A stretch of 64,000 nucleotides of DNA from Echiichthys vipera (taxonomy: Eukaryota > Chordata > Actinopteri > Perciformes > Trachinidae), in contig OY829652.1 in NCBI GenBank assembly GCA_963691815.1, forward strand, positions 21,580,558 through 21,644,557, in the 5' to 3' direction. The translations under genes were made by a program, and so were the position numbers. Below the pieces are notes generated by a model, which was given only the letters and a program-made list of their open reading frames with translations, ran no database searches and was not told the origin of the DNA. This document shows positions 1 to 12,204 of this stretch, in pieces (positions within the stretch are counted from its first letter, which is position 1; the number at the start of each line of letters is the position of its first letter).

Positions 1-2654
1 CCAAGTGAAGACAGGGTCGAAGCACATACGAATCAGATGAGTGAAAGAGTAAGAGGGAGAGTGAATGTCTTCCATATTTGCCAGTTTGCTATACATACGT
101 CCTTTCACAGACTTGATTGATGGAGACACAGATGTGAAAGAGGAGCAGCTGCTCAGTGCTCTCAGGTGTAATTAAGAAAGGGCTCTGTCACACAGAAAGG
201 CCCCCGGGAGATCCGACACAGCAGCGAGAAATCAGCACGCCTCAGAGGACAGCAAGATTTAAGGCTTTTTACAGTGGGAGACTTTGAATGGATCGGCTTA
301 ATTGTCGAGGCATCTCTCAGACCATCTGCGTGTGTTGGAGGACATGTTACAGCTGCATGCCTCTCTCTGTCTTCTCCGCATGTGTGTTCAAGCTCCAGCA
401 AACACCATCGTGAGCCATTGCGGCGGCAGAGCAGAACCAAAGTTAGAAATCAGCCAAGAAATTGTGTTTATAACTCAAAGTCTCTTGTACACAGCAGAAC
501 ATACCAAGGCATGCGACTACACTCCCAATTTTAAGATTATCCAAGATTTTCCCTCACCCACACTTGCACACACAGACACACACAAGTCCACTTTTTCATA
601 CCAAGGCAACAGTCAAAATCACAGGTCATGTTAACATGATCTCTCCTTGGCTCTCTGCCAGGGCATCTCTTTCCATCAGATCAGGAGGCCATGTTCTGTA
701 GAATCAGCACGTCTGCTTGGTGTTCCCTGGTGGCTCCTGGGATGAGCCTGCTGAGGCCCGATCTGCTGTAATTTGCCAGGCCCATTACTCCCACAAATGT
801 GAAGGCTGTGAGCCCGTAGAGTGTGACAACAGTTGGTGGGATAAAAAGCGATAGAAAAAGAAAGAGAGAAAGCAGGCTACCTTGATATCGATGCTGTCCA
901 GCCACAGTGTCTGAGAGCATGTGATGCATTGTGCTAATGGCACCAATTATGCACCAGAGAGCACTGCTGATGGGCTGGTTTCACAGTAAAAGTACTTGGG
1001 GAAAAATGGTTGCAGAGGGTTAAAAAAAAAAAAATAGAGCGAAGGGGAGATGAGCCACTTGGGGCTTTTCTCTACTAATAGCGGTCTGCTCGCTACCCAG
1101 GCATGTGGAGGTGTCTGGTTGGATCACAGCCACGCAGGAATTTATGTCTGTTATTTTCAGAGGGGCAATCCAAGCGAGACCTGGACCAATCAAACGCTCT
1201 CAATAAAACTGACTTCCCTCTGGAAGTCTCAAAGGCTTTCAGTAGATTTGATTTGAAGTCTATAACTTAGAAACTAGTGGGCGTGGGGCTGAGATTCTGT
1301 GATATCCACGCTGTCAGATTGTAAAACTCCCCTGTGCGATGAAACTGTTGAAGAGCAGAAGGTGTATCAAGTACTCATTCTGTTTTTGTAGCCCCCTGGC
1401 GTGATTGTGCTTTCTGTGTGATGTTTACAAGCAAACATGAGTTTATCTACCTTTTCATGTGTTGGTGTGAAGCATCATAAGGGAACATTTTGTGAAGAGA
1501 GTTCCTTCTTGCAAGCAAAAAGGACTAGACTCGGACATTTTTCATCATATAATTGGGTCTTCTGGCATGTAAGAAGTAGAAACCGTCTATGAATGTCTTG
1601 ATGGGTGCCAGGAGAGAACTTTAAAGTGTGTGTGTGTGTGTGGGGGGGTTAATTTCATTACATGGTGTTGAGCTACCCACACAGTTACGGAAGCTCAGAA
1701 GCAGATTTTATTTTTATTTTCTTTTGCACACAGAAGGTTCAACAACACAACAGCAGAGTTGACTTACTCGTTCATGTGCAGATGAAATAAAAAAAAGAAA
1801 TGGGAGATCTCGGCAGACAGCGGAGTGAAAATGAGACCATCTATATTCAAGAGATCCCTTGTTCAAAAACAATCACACAGACGTGCATTGTGAAGGCAAG
1901 CCAGCACATCCACACCTTTGATGCACAGATGGCGTGTGTAAACTGTCTCGTTCCTCCTCTTGCTCTTCCTCTCCTCCTCTCCGCTTTAATCTCTCTCTTA
2001 TTCCTCTTCTCCCACATTCTTCCTTCCTCTCATCATCCCATGTGTCACTCAACAGATTTCTCCCACTCTGCCGGCAGCAAAGCACCTCGTCCCGCCTAAA
2101 TTTAATAAATGAAGCCATGAGAAATTGGCAAGCAGGGTGGGCACACCACGGCTGGGTAAATGTTAGCTGAAAGCTTTGGTTTATAAAGACGGTCTGCTCC
2201 TTCTGTCATTTGGAGTTTTCATAGAAAACAGCCAGTGATGGGATTGCCTACGGGCAAGACAAATTTATGCCAGATGATCCTCCTCTCCCTAAATGGCTTA
2301 CTGAACACTGAACAGAGGTGAGCCCTGTCAGGAGTTCTAGGTTTAAGGATAATAAGCAATCAAACACACTCAGACATTAAGTCTGATTGGGGTCAGCATC
2401 ACTGAATTCAGTCATGACTTCCCATTAACAGTCAAGAAATATCAGGCACAAAAAACAATTGCAGAAAAAAAGCCTGATTACACACATAGGCCCTCTCCCT
2501 GTTTGAGAGTAGACATTATATAATTATTACCATTATTACCATTATTACACGGCTTTGTTGTATGCTCGATTCTGATTCATTATGGCAATTATCTATTATT
2601 TCTGAATATCAGAACCTTGCTATGTATAATAGACCGTTGTGCTGTGGATGCAGT
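1..2654. other. Non-coding DNA upstream of the sulfotransferase gene
   Basis: No reading frame here resembles a known protein, and the open frames are short and of low complexity. It contains a short A tract near 1021-1034 and a (GT)n stretch at about 1626-1641. I see no convincing promoter or RNA gene. Confidence 0.5.
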
Positions 2655-2892
2655 TCTGATCTGGAGAGGACGGCAGTCTATCGCAGGGCACATAGAGACA
2701 AACAGAGACAAACAAGCATTCGCACTCACATTCACACCTACGGACAATTTAGAGACATCAATTAACCTAACACGTGCATGTCTTTGGACTGTGGGAGGAA
2801 GCCGCAGAACGCAGAGAAAACCCATGCAGACACAGGGAGAACATGCAAACTCCACACAGAGGGGCCCCAGCCGGGATTCGAACCAGAAGTTG
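2655..2892. repeat. Widespread teleost interspersed repeat (ggagaacatgcaaactcc family)
   Basis: The stretch carries the successive core phrases of a very common fish repeat: cagtctatcgcagggc near the left end, then cattcacacctacgg, then gtctttggactgtgggagg, then gggagaacatgcaaactcc, and finally ccgggattcgaacc. This order is what I know from many fish genomes. I do not assign it to a transposon class from sequence alone. It is diverged and has no coding capacity. Confidence 0.8.
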
Positions 2893-3518
2893 GGTAAATT
2901 TAACGTAATTGAAATTGATATTCTGTGTCAACTTATTGATTTCTTTTGTAAGTAGCTGTGTTATATGATGGATAATGTAGAACCAGCTGTTCATTATTGC
3001 AAATTAAACACTGTCAGGGAGTTGCAAGACTCCAACTCGAAATTCCGACCAAGTTAGGCAACCGGATGCAACTTATTTCTTCTGGCGTGCTGAGTTTGGG
3101 GCGATGCTGCAGGTCATTTTTAATAACGACCAAATGATGGCAGTGTCATCGGCGGGAATCAGCCCAGTATATTTGGCCCAATTCTGGGGGTGTCATTCAA
3201 ATCTCACATATAATGTTTTGCCAGACAACTAGTTGAAATTCCAGGAAGTTATGCTCACATCGAATACATGTATCCTATACTCTAGCCTACAACATCCAGA
3301 TTCTATATCTATATCCTATTTGTAAATGCACAGAGACAAGATGAAAAAGAAGAAAGACTGAAGGTAAATAACTGGAAGAGCTAAAGTTTCAGGGTGTTAG
3401 CTAGTTTACAGCTTACATCTATAGCTTACATCTTACACGGACTTCACAAACAGTCCAGCAGTCAACTTTGAAAGAATGATGCAATGTCTGAATGCTTTCT
3501 GTGTGAATAGTTAGTAGA

Positions 3519-3690
3519 TTGGACAGAGCCAGCATAAGTGTATGCCGCTGTTTCTAGTCTTTGTTCTAGTTAAGTAAACCACGTGCTGGCTGAAGGCTGC
3601 CATATATTTACCATGGTATAGAGCTTCTCATTTAACTCTTGGCAAAAGGCAAATAAGCACAAATCAAAAATGTCAAGCTCTTCCTTTGGA
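3519..3690 (+). repeat. Diverged copy of the teleost 'ctaagctaagctaac' repeat family
   Basis: The order ttggacagagccagc, then ctgtttctagtcttt, then gctggctg, then catatatttacc, then cttctcatttaactcttggc matches a very abundant percomorph interspersed repeat. Other copies in this window are at about 9295-9520 and 32530-32660. Its class is not assigned. Confidence 0.6.
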
Positions 3691-5633
3691 TGAAGTAATT
3701 GTGTCTGCACGGAGTTATTACTGTCCGAGCCACAATAACACTGGAGAAGCTCTCAGATGTTGTCAGTGCAATACAGATAAATGGAGAAAGTGTGCCCTGT
3801 GCTGGTTGTTTGCTGAATTAAATTTAGCTATCTCCGGTGGAAAGCTAGTGGGTGGAATTAGATTTCTTTTCACCTGCTTATTGCACTTATAGTGAGGGAG
3901 GGCTGAATACAGGGGCTGCTTTTTCTTACTCCACGGGCAAAATTCCTGCCTCAGATAACTGACCTTGCCTTCTGACAAGCTGACTGACAGATAAATCTGA
4001 CTGACGGATCACATCTTTACAAGAAAGTGGAAGGTGCAGAAGTTGCCAAGCAAGTCCAGATTTAGAAAAGCAGTCAGTGAGCTAAAGAGACAAGGTTATT
4101 CCAAACAGTAGAGAGGTCTCAGCTGAGCATTTCCATCCACTTTATGATGAAAGACTACTGTCATGTTAAACATCAGATATGGGGTGGATCACAGTGATAT
4201 TGGGAAGAAAGTGTGCAGATTGCCGAGGCATTTGTTGATTTGTTGAGAGCATGAAAGGCACTGCAAATCTCTGTCGTGCATCTGGTTTTGTGCCCTTTCC
4301 ATGTGTGCGTGGTTAGGGGCAAGTGTGGGTATAGCTAAACAGGGAGGCCCATGTAGGATTCAGTTTTTCGCTCACAGAAAAATTCAACTTTTTCTGATTG
4401 CCTGTTTCAAATCTTACCAAGAAGGTGTGGGGGCGTTCGGCTACTTGAAGCCAGGGAATCGATGCTGTGGGCAGGCAGAGCGAGGGATCAGCGTTGAGAG
4501 GTGCGGAGGACAGGACGCTCTTGTATCACTCACCGGGCATTCTTGGCAGCTTGTCATCCTTTGTGTGTGCCTGTACAGGAAGACCTTTTGCTAGTTAAGA
4601 GCCTCAGCCCTTTATCACCGGGAAAAACCCTGTTGTGTATGTGCGTAGGTAGAATTCCATTTCTGAGATAAATTCTTCCGGACATTGTTTTAGTGCATAA
4701 ACGCAGGTTAGATGAGAACATAAAAGTTGGAAGAACTAATCCCCCCACTGATAGACGATTTAAGGCTTGAGCCATCCAACATCTGTAACGATACAAGTGA
4801 GAACTGAGATTCAGCCATGACAGCGACATTATTTCACCAAATCTGCCCACGAATCAGCAAAGACACACTTTAGCCAGCGTGACTCTGCCACAGCGGGAGA
4901 TCAATCTGAGAGAGCGCATACAGAATCGACCCCCATTCCCAGGAGTAATGGAGCTGTCATGGGCTAAGTCTGACCCCACAGTAACCCCCTGGGGGCAATG
5001 ATATGGCACCCATCCGTTCACAGAGAGGAGTCAGCAGCAGAGTGAGGAGGGGGCCACCACCACACACATCTGATGATAGCAGTCATCCTCAGTGGAATGA
5101 GGAAAAATAGAGGTCATTGTGCCACTGTGTGTGTATGTGTGTGTGAATGTGCATGTAGAGTGAGAAACCCTGCAGAGTTGACAGTGATAGAGGGAAAGAG
5201 GAATGACACTCCTGGTGGGAAGTGGTTGTTGATGCCTGGCTGGAGCTGATGGGAGCTGACTCCATGAAAGATGCGAAATTCCTGTTCCCCCTACACCTGC
5301 AAACTACACACACATCAAACGATGATGGCGACAGGAGCAGGATAAATTTGAGTTGATCTTAGTATAGCTCACTGTTGTTGGTCCTATTTACCGCCTGTTA
5401 ATAGATCACATGCATTTCCAAGACGTAATGAAACGTACCCTACGGCATCAAAAGCGTAATACACGGCGAGGCAATCTTGCATCCAACCTAGAGACTCAGC
5501 TCCAGTAGCGTGTGTGGTCTCTGGAGGCGGTGAGACATGCCTCCTCGCTCAGCATCACGCCGCTCTCCATCCATGGCGCATCTCCAGTTCTGAATCCATT
5601 TAAGCTCTGGACACACCGGCGGCAGCGCTCGAT

Positions 5634-5634
<1 letters not shown>
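3691..5634. other. Non-coding DNA, no gene seen
   Basis: No frame looks like a conserved protein and I recognise no repeat family. A short GT-rich stretch lies at about 5126-5150. The last 150 bases become more GC- and CpG-rich towards the candidate first exon at 5711-5808. Confidence 0.45.

Positions 5635-5710
<76 letters not shown>
5635..5710. repeat. (CA)n microsatellite
   Basis: Uninterrupted CA dinucleotides for about 76 bp, followed directly by tatacactcacgcgcgcg. Open frames across it on either strand (His-Thr or Cys-Val runs) are artefacts of the repeat. It lies just upstream of the candidate non-coding first exon of the sulfotransferase gene. Confidence 0.97.
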
Positions 5711-5717
<7 letters not shown>

Positions 5718-5808
5718 TCACGCGCGCGCACACCCACTTTTACAAATGCAGCGCAGAGGATTGGAGCGGCCGGAGAAATCATACTGTATCTGAACGAGCG
5801 CGTTGATG
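5711..5808 (+). promoter_or_regulatory. Candidate 5' non-coding exon/promoter region of the sulfotransferase gene
   Basis: A short CpG-rich stretch (cgcgcgcg, gagcggccgg, gaacgagcgcg) stands out from AT-rich surroundings. It ends in gttgatg followed by GTAAGG at 5809, a strong splice donor. The first coding exon of the sulfotransferase lies 4 kb downstream on the same strand, and genes of this family usually have non-coding 5' exons. The exon assignment is inference. The transcription start could lie anywhere around the (CA)n tract at 5635-5710. Confidence 0.35.
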
Positions 5809-6427
5809 GTAAGGCATTTTTTTTGTTCATATTTTGTTGCATTTTACGCGCAGACAGCTGCAGCCGAAATATTATCTGACAAACAAGATGCCCTAGTATG
5901 ACAGAGAGTATCATGATAGTTAATATATGCGACTTAAAGTGTGTGTGCAATACTTAATCGTGAGTTTAAAGTGACATGGTCTTAGTTGATCAGGCTTTAT
6001 ACAATGAAACTCCACATGTGCTTGGTGATGTGTGATATCTAATCCAATTACGAAAATAATTATGGTATTTTATTTACCAAAAAGGAAGGGCTAGAAAGCG
6101 TTCACATTGGCATTAATCAGTGAAAATGTAGGCTATTTCACTTTTTTCAGATATAAATGTGCTATTCATCACTGTCGTAGTACTACAGCATCATGTAAGT
6201 GACAGGATAAACTCAGAGGTTGGTGTCTTATTCCTAATCCATCCGGTTTATCCTTTATCCCTTAATTTCATCGTCACTCAATTTAGTGACTGAGCTCAGT
6301 TATCTTTCATAAAACACTTCAACAACCCGCCGCTCGTTCTCTCTCTCTTTCTGCTGTTTGTGAATGAACTATGGATAAAGTCACATGAAGCTTTGACCTT
6401 TTTCTTCCTTCTTCCTCACTCTGTGCG

Positions 6428-6430
<3 letters not shown>

Positions 6431-6497
<67 letters not shown>

Positions 6498-6700
6498 CCC
6501 ACCTTAAGGTACCTTTGGGGACACATTCAGACTCAAGACCAGTTAACTGGGGACAGTCCCCATTTCGGATAAAGCTGAATTTTGGGTCAGTGGTTAAGGT
6601 TGGGGAATGGGTTAGGTTAAGGTTTAAGCTTAAAGGGATGGCAAGTAGTGGTTATGGTTATTGTTAAGGTTAAGGTACGCCTCCAGGAAATTAATTGAAC
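6431..6700. repeat. (GT)n microsatellite joined to a 'ggggacagtcccc' type fish repeat
   Basis: Positions 6431-6496 are pure GT. They continue into gttcccaccttaaggtacc, a ggggacagtcccc palindrome, and degenerate gttaggttaagg units up to about 6680. GT runs next to a ggggacatttgtcccc-like unit and (ggttaggg)-like tracts are a recurrent combination in fish genomes. No coding capacity. Confidence 0.7.
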
Positions 6701-7219
6701 TCTAACTTATCTCCAAAAGTGACCTAAGTAAACTAAATATATGCAAATGCACCCATCCATTTTACATTGAACTGCCTGTTTTCACCCTTTCAGTATTTGC
6801 TGTCCTCACTCACTTTTACCAAAAAGGGAATCCAGTTGCAGCCGCCCTGCATAGGTCAGGTGTATAATGGGGCGTTTCTAGGATTGGGGGACATTTGGGG
6901 ATCCCCTGGCACTTGTTTTTAATAGACAAACTCTATTTTGATGTTTATTTAATGTACTCATCTTATTTACATTCAAAGCACATGCACACACAGAAAAAAC
7001 ATTCCAATGTGAATTAATTTATTTTCTTTGTGAAAAAAAAATGGTTGGTGGGCCACCCAGTACCCTATCATAGGCCAGATTTGACCCTCTGGCTGGAAGG
7101 GTTCACTGCTGTAGGACAAGATTGATCTCCCTGATCACAGGAGCTTATCTGTAGCCTGAAGTCAGATGCTTCTTCTCTGCACGACGCAGCAGCTCTTCTC
7201 TTCGCCAGTGGCACTCTGC

Positions 7220-7222
<3 letters not shown>

Positions 7223-7292
<70 letters not shown>
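7223..7292. repeat. (TA)n-(TG)n compound microsatellite
   Basis: About 44 bp of TA dinucleotides switch directly into about 25 bp of TG dinucleotides. The switch is as expected from TG-to-TA mutation and slippage. The open frame across it is not a gene. Confidence 0.97.
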
Positions 7293-9294
7293 AGTGGTGT
7301 TGATTTTAAAGAGAAAGAGAAGGGGGAATGGTGGATAAATAGATGGAGAACACAACGTGAAAGACTGGAGACTTAAAGCTTCTCTTTGTGTTGCTACTGT
7401 TGCTCAACTCTGCGTTTCTCAGGATTGATCATCAGGCCATGCCAATAAACCGCCTCCCTCAAAGGATCTGTGAACACACCGAGGTGCCTTAATAGAAAAA
7501 TCTTTGGCTGTGTCACATCCCTCAATCACTTGAATCCCAAATCCCTTAGTCTCACCCTCATCACTAACTTCTAACCTCATTTGTTGCCTTTATTTTCCAC
7601 AGATGCAATTGCCTTTTCTACACTGTGCACAAATGTCATTACCTCCAACACTTTTGCTGCTAGCTATGTTATCGCAGCAGCAACTGCTGCTAAACTCAAA
7701 CCTGCCAGAGAAGCGTGCACAGCACACTGTAATCTTTGGTTGATCCTGTCCCTGAGGCTTTTATCCCCTGTAAGCGCTGTTATTGTTTGAGGGACACAAA
7801 AGCTGAGACCATCTGAAGCTTTCAGTCCCCTTCCAGCTGTTGACACAGTGTCTATTATTCCTGGTTTGAATCCTGGTGCAGGAGGAGTAATAAGCAAGGG
7901 AGAAAGAAGGACTTGCAAATCGAATTGCTTTAAGCCCATTGAAGCATCTGTCCTCAGTCTCCAGAGGACAGCAGGGTGTGTGACAGAGGAAGCTCTGAGC
8001 CCTCATCATAACTGGAAAGGAAAACAAAACGTGTCGCTGAGGAATCATATGATGTGCCTTGGACAGCCAGCTGTGCAGTACACGTAGGGAATGGGTGGTG
8101 GGACTGTCAAATTGACTGATTCCTGATCTTTTTCTTAAGTGTCAGAGATAGCAAGAAGCTTGGTCAAATATTCTCATTATCTGGCGCCATTCGTGCTTCT
8201 CTTTCTCTGCTTTTTCATCCGTCTCCCCTGTCCTTGAACAAACGCGCAAACAGACCTCGCAGCTTTAAAGTTGTTGTGAAACGAGAGACAAACAGTAGAG
8301 CATCGCCATTTCTGTCATTCTGTCTGAAGCTAGCAAAGTTTCTCCCCCTGATGGGTTCATTTTGCGATTGCTGTTTTTAGCCATATTCAAACAGAATGGC
8401 TCATGATGTCAGTTCGATTTCTTTTTCCCCCACCCACAGAGTACATGTCTTTGGTTTTGCGCTGTTTGTGATTAATGGAACATCAAAAGCCAATCTGAGC
8501 TCAGTGTGATACATTCCTTAGGATATGAGTCTGCCAGGGACACATAAACATCATTAATGAACAAGAGGCATACTGGAGAGAGACAAAGTGACAGAAAGAG
8601 GGTGAGGGCATACACAGGAAGGGGATATTTATTTTTGTCGGTATGATATACATTTACCTGTGGTTTGGATGATGATTGCCTCAGTGAGTGATGGAGACCA
8701 GGGATCTCGTGTGATTACCTACCATCAGTTTGGTGCAGAGGGACAAATGGATGGCAGCTCCCTTTTTTCTAAATCAATTTGGAAAATCACATCTCCATTT
8801 GCTCTTTCATGCCCAGTGGCAAAAAAAAACTCGGAAGTGTACAAAGGAAACTTCTCCACTCATCTATGTGAAGACAGCTATATTTATCTGGATATGTAGC
8901 TCTCTGCTGGGCTTAGAGGCTTAATTACCCAGAAAAGAGGGAACCAAAAATGAAATGCAATTATGTAACTGTGTGCACAGTATCTTGAATAGTGGGGCTA
9001 TTTTAGATAGGGACATTGCTACTACCATTTCCCAGTAGAAGTTTGACCTCTGAGGCATGTTTTTTTCTGCTGAATGAATCTGTGTATCCTTTAGGAAACA
9101 AATCCTGAACCTGTTTATTCAAAGCGTTTAAGCTACTAACAGTAGAAATGTTAAAAGGTGATGTCTGTTTGCTCTGCTTCGAGAGATAGAGCAATAACAC
9201 AAATATATGTGCTTTAAAAGAACACTTATTACTTAATTTTAAATTCTGTAAATACTCTTATTTACTTCGCTGCTAATATGAAGCTGTAATCAGC
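7293..9294. other. Presumed first-intron DNA, no gene seen
   Basis: If the exon ending at 5808 is real, this belongs to the first intron of the sulfotransferase gene. No frame resembles a known protein and no repeat is recognised with confidence. Confidence 0.4.
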
Positions 9295-9520
9295 AGCTGG
9301 TTAGTTTAGCTTAGCATTAAGACTGGAAACGGGGGAAACAGTCAGCCTCACTTTGTCTGAAGGTAACAAAGTTTGCCTGCCAGTATGTTGCTTCCGGTCC
9401 GCTAAGCTAAGCTAACTGCTTCAAGCTAGCTGTAGCTTCATATTTAGTACTGACACGTGAGTGTTATCAATGTTTTCATTCATCTCTAAGCAAAAACGCA
9501 AATAACTTCAAGCAATACTT
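9295..9520. repeat. Teleost 'ctaagctaagctaac' repeat, two halves in inverted orientation
   Basis: The left half (ttagtttagcttagcattaag, then gactggaaacgggggaaac) is the reverse complement of the family core. The right half (cttccggtccgctaagctaa, then tgtagcttcatatttag) is in the forward sense. The two halves face each other across about 20 bp, giving an imperfect foldback. The family is the same as at 3519-3690 and 32530-32660. Confidence 0.65.
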
Positions 9521-9839
9521 CCCAAATGTTAAGCTATTACTTTGTTTGATTAAATAAGGTTTTTACTACAATGCTGAAAATGCTGTTATACAATTTGTAG
9601 GTTGAACGTTCACATTAAATTGGTGAAGGAAATCAGGATGCGGAAAATGAATGTGACATATAATATGATATGAACTGGTTAAGTTGGCTTGAGCAAGAAT
9701 CCTAACTGCTCCAGCAAGAGCTGCTCATTTGCATGAAGCTATACAAAAATGCATCCAAATGACATTTAATTGTGTTTGTCTCTTTGTGCCTCCCTGGCGG
9801 CATCAGTGTGAAGGATGTAGAGCCAGAGGGGGGGGCAGG

Positions 9840-9978
9840 ATGGAGTGCTCCTGGAAGACAGTGCTGCTGCTGGTGTGTGCGTCTCTTGGGGTCCAGTACA
9901 CGGCCATTCGGACCCTGAGGGACTCTCTGTCTGGGCCCTGTCAGGGAACCTACCGCTGCCAAACCAGACACCACAGAG
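9840..9978 (+). CDS. chst16: Carbohydrate 6-O-sulfotransferase (CHST1/CHST16 group), first coding exon
   Basis: This exon encodes residues 1-46, starting MECSWKTVLLLVCASLGVQY. It closely resembles the human CHST1 N-terminus as I know it (MQCSWK..., then IQYTAIRT), which fixes the start codon at 9840 rather than the in-frame ATG at 9729. It supplies a very short cytoplasmic tail and a signal anchor at about residues 7-23, as expected for a Golgi type II membrane enzyme. The exon ends CACAGAG|GTACGC, a phase-1 donor that joins in frame to the acceptor before 11075. Human CHST1 has an intron-free reading frame, so a coding intron here is a distinguishing mark. The symbol rests on ~50% identity to CHST1 and linkage to etfbkmt. 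A divergent chst1 duplicate is the alternative. Confidence 0.85.
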
Positions 9979-11074
9979 GTACGCCTCGACAGCTAGCCAA
10001 GATTGTCCCACATAATGTCCTGCTTGCTATAGTAGAGTATAAAGTGTATAGCTGTTGGTGTATACAGATATATTATCATATGTATTTAATACAACAACAA
10101 ATTGTATGTATATTGTTACGGACTCTGGTTGTGCAGCACCAGCAGAGGACATACACAGACACACACTCGATTGGTAATATTAGTAATTTTAGCAGGAAGC
10201 CAAAGAGATTCAATCAAGAACAGCATCAAAACTGTGACTGAAGCTAAAGAAAAAGGAAAGTGAATCATGAAATGAGGGAATTCCCAACAAGTGGGAAGGA
10301 TAGAGAATGAAATATGTGTGATTCATTTTACAATTTTCCTCCAATTTATCTCCATTAATCCCCTCTCATAGCGCAGCTGTAGCTCGCCGGCACTGAGCTC
10401 CTGTATACGAAAGTAACACCCCCTTTGCAATCAACTCCTCATCAGCAGTAATTACACGTTAGCTATTTGCACTATATTTAGAGATCCGCCATTTCATAAA
10501 CCCCCTTGGTAACCACCGGCAGACAAGAAACTTACTCAGGCATGTTTACCCTCTTAATTATATAAGCTTTTTTGGCTTGATTTAGTTTGGTTTGTTTAGT
10601 TTACTTTCTTTTGGACTGAAGACTTTTAGAAATGAGTGTAATAACTCCTCTTTTACCAGAACTTGAATCTAGGAGAAGTAAAACAGGTTGTCTCATCTGT
10701 TATTTAAAGTAGTTATTTAAAGTAGTTATTTAGGTTATTGTAAGAAAACATGTTGTAATTAACATCAGTATCAGATGATATGAGTTAAAGGTCCCTGTCA
10801 TGTATTCGTAGGTGGAAGGTGCCGCTAGAGCCTTTACAGTCATTCCTTGGCTACAATGATAGTGCAGAGACAAGTAGTTTGGAAGATACAGAGATACAGA
10901 AGACCCAGAAACGCTGACCACTCAGAGCAGACTGGGCCTTTTCATGGCCTTTTAAACATGTTCTTGTAAAAAAAAAAAAAAAAACCCAAACCCAAACCCC
11001 AAGTATGAAAATGAGAACAATACAGGGCCTTGAAACATTACACAGTACATGGCTCTGTTGTTTCTGTCTTCAAG
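9979..11074 (+). other. Coding intron of the sulfotransferase gene
   Basis: GT at 9979 and AG at 11073-11074 (ctgtcttcaag) bound a 1096-bp phase-1 intron. It contains a small tandem repeat of agtagttattta near 10708-10735 and an A/C-rich stretch at 10968-11000 resembling (aaaccc)n. No gene is seen inside it. Confidence 0.8.
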
Positions 11075-12204
11075 ACTCCAGGTGGAGAGCCTTGTGTGAT
11101 GACACATGGATGTCCGTCGAGTCACCTCGCAAGCACATTCTGCTCTTTGCCACCACACGCAGTGGCTCCTCCTTCACCGGACAGCTCCTCAACCAGCACC
11201 CAGGGATCTTCTACGTGTTTGAACCACTCTACCACGTACAGCAGGCCTTCACCAACTCCAGCAGCCGGCTGCGTCGCAGCCTGGACCGCCGGGCCCTACT
11301 GGGAGCATACAGGGACCTCCTCCTCAATCTCTACACCTGTGACCTCCACTTCATGGAGAATTACATCCGCCCAGAGCCCCAGGACCATGTCACAGGCTCC
11401 TTTTTCCGGCGAAGCTCCAGCCACGCGCTCTGTTCCCCTCCCGTGTGCTCCGAAGGATGGGATGTAGCGGCCTCTGATCCACCAGATGAATTGTGGTGTC
11501 CTAAGAAGTGTGGGGCCCTGAACCTCACCCTATCCTCGATTTCATGTCTGTCAAGGGAACACGTAGCCATAAAGACTGTACGTATTCCTGAGGTGGGAGA
11601 CCTGCGCACCTTGACAGAAGATCCACGTCTGGACCTGAAGATCATCCACCTGGTGAGAGACCCCAGAGCCATCCTCGCCTCACGCATGATGGCGTTTTCA
11701 GATCAGTTCCGCCCTTGGAAAATATGGAACGCGACAGGACGGCAGCCTCGATACGTGGACCTGGCGCAGATCACCAGCACCTGCAAGGACATGGCGGCCT
11801 CTGCAGAAACAGGCCTGCAAAGACCAGCATGGCTGCGGGGACGCTACCTGCTGGTGCGTTATGAGGACCTGGCATTCAACCCAAAGGACAAAGCCACTGA
11901 GATCTACAGGTTTGTGGGCCTGGAGATGGAGGACAGGGTGCGGATGTGGATCGCAAGGAACACTAACAGTAACGTGTCGTCTCCGTCAGAGTGGAACTAC
12001 AGGTACTCCACCACCAGAGACTCCAGAGCGACAGCAGAGAGCTGGAGGCTTCGTCTGGGTTTTGACATTGTGAGGACTGTACAGAATCTGTGCAATGACA
12101 CTCTGGCTCTGCTGGGATACAAGCAGGTTCACTCTGCAGCCGAACTCAGAAACTTGTCTCACAGTTTGGTGGAACACAGGACTTTTCAACCAGTCACACG
12201 ATAG
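11075..12204 (+). CDS. chst16: Carbohydrate 6-O-sulfotransferase (CHST1/CHST16 group), main catalytic exon
   Basis: This exon encodes residues 47-422 and the stop; the 422-aa total compares with 411 aa for human CHST1. Family function: transfer of sulfate from PAPS to the 6-hydroxyl of galactose or GlcNAc in glycans in the Golgi lumen; the exact acceptor here is unknown. Visible motifs are the 5'-phosphosulfate loop ATTRSGSSF (about 72-80), the FEPLYHVQ segment, HVAIKTVRIPEV, and the 3'-phosphate site LVRDPRAILASR (239-250). LVRYEDLA and a C-terminus ending SLVEHRTFQPVTR echo CHST1. By eye, identity to human CHST1 is roughly 50-55%, lower than I expect for a true teleost chst1. CHST16 is a CHST1 relative retained in fishes and lost in amniotes. 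The frame is intact, with several potential N-glycosylation sites. The ATG at 11005 is in the intron and is not the start. Confidence 0.93.

Noticed and set aside
1873..2170. Overlapping open frames on both strands
   Set aside because: Biased pyrimidine/purine composition (tcctcctct) gives long frames by chance; no family likeness.
5488..5950. Cys-Val and His-Thr repeat open frames here and at 6360-6667, 16753-17123, 38235-38841, 39620-39852 and 40451-40758
   Set aside because: They are translations of (CA)n/(GT)n microsatellites with no conserved sequence outside the repeat.
9729..9839. In-frame upstream ATG at 9729
   Set aside because: The residues it would add are not family-like, and alignment with CHST1 places the first methionine at MECSWK (9840).
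10980..11000. Interstitial telomere-like aaacccaaaccc tract
   Set aside because: Only two to three degenerate units next to an A tract, and not TTAGGG-type.
11005..11074. ATG at 11005 as the start of the sulfotransferase
   Set aside because: The upstream part of that frame is intron; the exon at 9840-9978 carries the family N-terminus and joins in frame at the acceptor before 11075.
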